From Hydrocarboniphaga sp965279055 (GTDB lineage Bacteria > Pseudomonadota > Gammaproteobacteria > Nevskiales > Nevskiaceae), in the NCBI RefSeq assembly GCF_965279055.1, contig NZ_OZ257125.1:1922001-1986000 (forward strand): a stretch of DNA of 64,000 nucleotides. Reading direction: 5' to 3'. How positions within the stretch are numbered: position 1 is the first letter of the stretch; each line of letters opens with the position of its first letter. This document shows, piece by piece, positions 63,701 through 64,000 of the stretch. The position numbers and the translations under genes are program-made. A model generated the notes under the pieces. It worked only from the letters and a program-made list of their open reading frames with translations. It was not told the origin of the DNA and did no database searches.

Positions 63701-64000
63701 ACTGGCGCAGCCGTTCTCTGATGTCGACCAACGCCAACGGAACCGGAACGACCACCAGCACCTATAACTATTACAAGGAGGACGGAACCTCCGAGCAGAT
63801 CCACTACGCCTTGCCGCTATACGCCAAGGCCTACGGTCAGCTTGATTTCGGTACGAACTATCAGATCACAAAGGCCTTCAAGGTCTACCTCCAGGCGAAC
63901 AACCTGACCAACGCGACATCGATAAGCGAGATGGAGATCCTTCCGGGCAAGTTCTATCCTCGCAACTACTATGAGGCTGATCGTCGCGTTGATGCAGGCG
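60703..64000 (+). CDS. TonB-dependent receptor for xyloglucan oligosaccharides (3' end beyond window)
   Basis: The frame is open from 60703 to the edge (about 1,099 codons); only a few codons seem to be missing, since LPGKFYPRNYYEADRRVDAG is a typical barrel end. A signal peptide (about 1-27) is followed by an Ala/Pro/Glu-rich linker (about 40-87) with near-identical repeats, TonB box EEIIVTGRRK (about 88-97), a plug domain (VRGLSNPSSMLNGREIFG) and a long barrel. The sequence is of the large proteobacterial carbohydrate-receptor type. The neighbouring glycosidases make xyloglucan oligosaccharides the likely ligand. GAGGAGACGGGG precedes the ATG. Confidence 0.9.
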   Translation, partial: MKQFKLKAMASAASALAMVAWSAQVQAQDAVPIRKDEAENAKAAEDVATPAEPAAAAESAAPAEPAASAETAAPAEPAVSAAPEEPAASADAGAAEEIIVTGRRKAIQAASDIKKNSDTMVDSVVADEAGKLPDNSITEVLQRIPGITMSRWNSSGDSFNVEGTGIQVRGLSNPSSMLNGREIFGANGGSALSWGEVTPELMAGVDVYKAGRANMLEGGTGGAIDLRTKMPFDYQEPAVQGALGLSYGDLVGKADPTGSVLGTTRFDTPIGEMGVLVDVAYSKLQSKSGHLSVEPYFKKDYDGKQVYVPGGFGWGDDNFQRERTGLYEAFQWRPSDNLTIFQTAFASRYKSENNGTSAYVANDHAMPIDGSTTKFDKNGVLVAASSMGYGSPGDGNAGSTVGQSWIPEDQQVNCNTPYATQAYSLNWSSSPYPTCSSQTLSAGSSRGFSTTDNLTSDFSEGFTWHANDRTRVSGALQYVYSTSKSTGLSAGLSVPVGNYSMDITGDKPKFLIQDTAALNDPGSYAWSNMSWRPTDNKGTMLAPNLDIVFDVQGDFFKSVGAGVRYASRKETDTYDGTYWEPFGNSWDGWEAGQQYLGDPHPAEDGEYYGFDHFFHGNVAVPSSFYVPSEALLRSGDYTYLMNTYGYNVGKTLPNGQHPTTPYESLHNDYGTSATNVVTKSVYLQADFGQDEGFFGVPYTGNIGVRYVRTETEATGNFVFNSTSFYLTQEDADADYEADPEGKLTPRAVSVPADIQAMAADSSDDRFLPMFNINFKLTDKMYIRLAANQTMSRPSFGDITVAGSGSVATQDNENNHTETDPTSGQPVEKKYLGVFTGVNASYGNTTLKPTISTNFDAAFEWYGEGGTAAHLSLFTKSLDDLIIFGDSHVPFPYSFTKEDGTVATGTDVLTTTQASNATKTATIRGFEFGARTFFDKLPGFWSGFGIDANFTFIDSKNPSPKSYDMDGNQFSDLPVTGMSRYSYNIQFMYQKGPFYAGFAYNWRSRSLMSTNANGTGTTTSTYNYYKEDGTSEQIHYALPLYAKAYGQLDFGTNYQITKAFKVYLQANNLTNATSISEMEILPGKFYPRNYYEADRRVDAG

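Noticed and set aside
1..64000. tRNA, rRNA, CRISPR arrays, transposase genes
   Set aside because: No cloverleaf, rRNA-like block, regularly spaced repeats or transposase motifs were recognised by eye; a covariance-model search would be needed to be certain.

Overview
The window looks like the chromosome of a free-living, GC-rich gammaproteobacterium. TonB-dependent uptake, a tonB-exbB-exbD-exbD set, many secreted or lipid-anchored glycosidases and aromatic-ring enzymes recall Steroidobacteraceae, Nevskiales or Xanthomonadales; this placement is inference. No tRNA, rRNA, CRISPR array or transposase gene was seen.

Region 1 (about 1-31,000) is devoted to aromatic compounds. It holds two paralogous extradiol (VOC) dioxygenases, an FAH-family hydrolase, an aromatic aldehyde dehydrogenase, a TonB-dependent receptor, an MhpA-like flavin monooxygenase translationally coupled to a beta-class-like GST, an acetoacetate-decarboxylase-family protein, a TetR regulator, YceI and secreted proteins of unknown role, and a molybdenum enzyme pair resembling pyrogallol-phloroglucinol transhydroxylase. 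Next come pobA with its divergent AraC regulator, a UspA protein, and a P450 with its ferredoxin. A membrane module (two DUF6644-like proteins, cytochrome b561, a DUF6152-like protein, two SnoaL-like secreted proteins) and the TonB energising system lie in the middle. A shared 22-bp motif, TTGNAC-N5-TGTCARTATGA, occurs at five places (1-25, 3684-3705, about 5351-5390, 18812-18833, 22242-22263), each next to a gene of this set. I infer a single regulon, probably controlled by the TetR gene at 18863.

Region 2 (31,544 to the end) is a xyloglucan utilisation locus. Endo-acting GH74 and GH5 enzymes, an alpha-xylosidase GH31 with a PA14 domain, GH35 and GH2 enzymes, GH3 beta-glucosidase, GH51 arabinofuranosidase, GH29 fucosidase, a CE20-like acetylesterase and a TonB-dependent receptor together cover every linkage of acetylated, fucosylated or arabinosylated xyloglucan. 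The operon starts with xylX, xylB and a XylE-type transporter, so released xylose is probably burned by the non-phosphorylative Weimberg route. Four LacI-type palindromes (31569, 45831, 48809, 60445) suggest one repressor, whose gene is outside the window.

Three members of the xyloglucan locus are decayed: a GH127 fused to the tail of a GDSL esterase, a GH97 with internal deletions, and a probable serine-hydrolase stub. Each sits between intact genes, which suggests recurrent internal deletion under selection to keep the rest of the operon. The most unusual items are the SCP2-like domain fused to the molybdenum transhydroxylase, the small subunit that appears to have lost exactly the ligands of one Fe-S cluster, the two predicted regulons, and a three-segment alternative-hairpin leader plus a 7-codon peptide in front of the xylose transporter.
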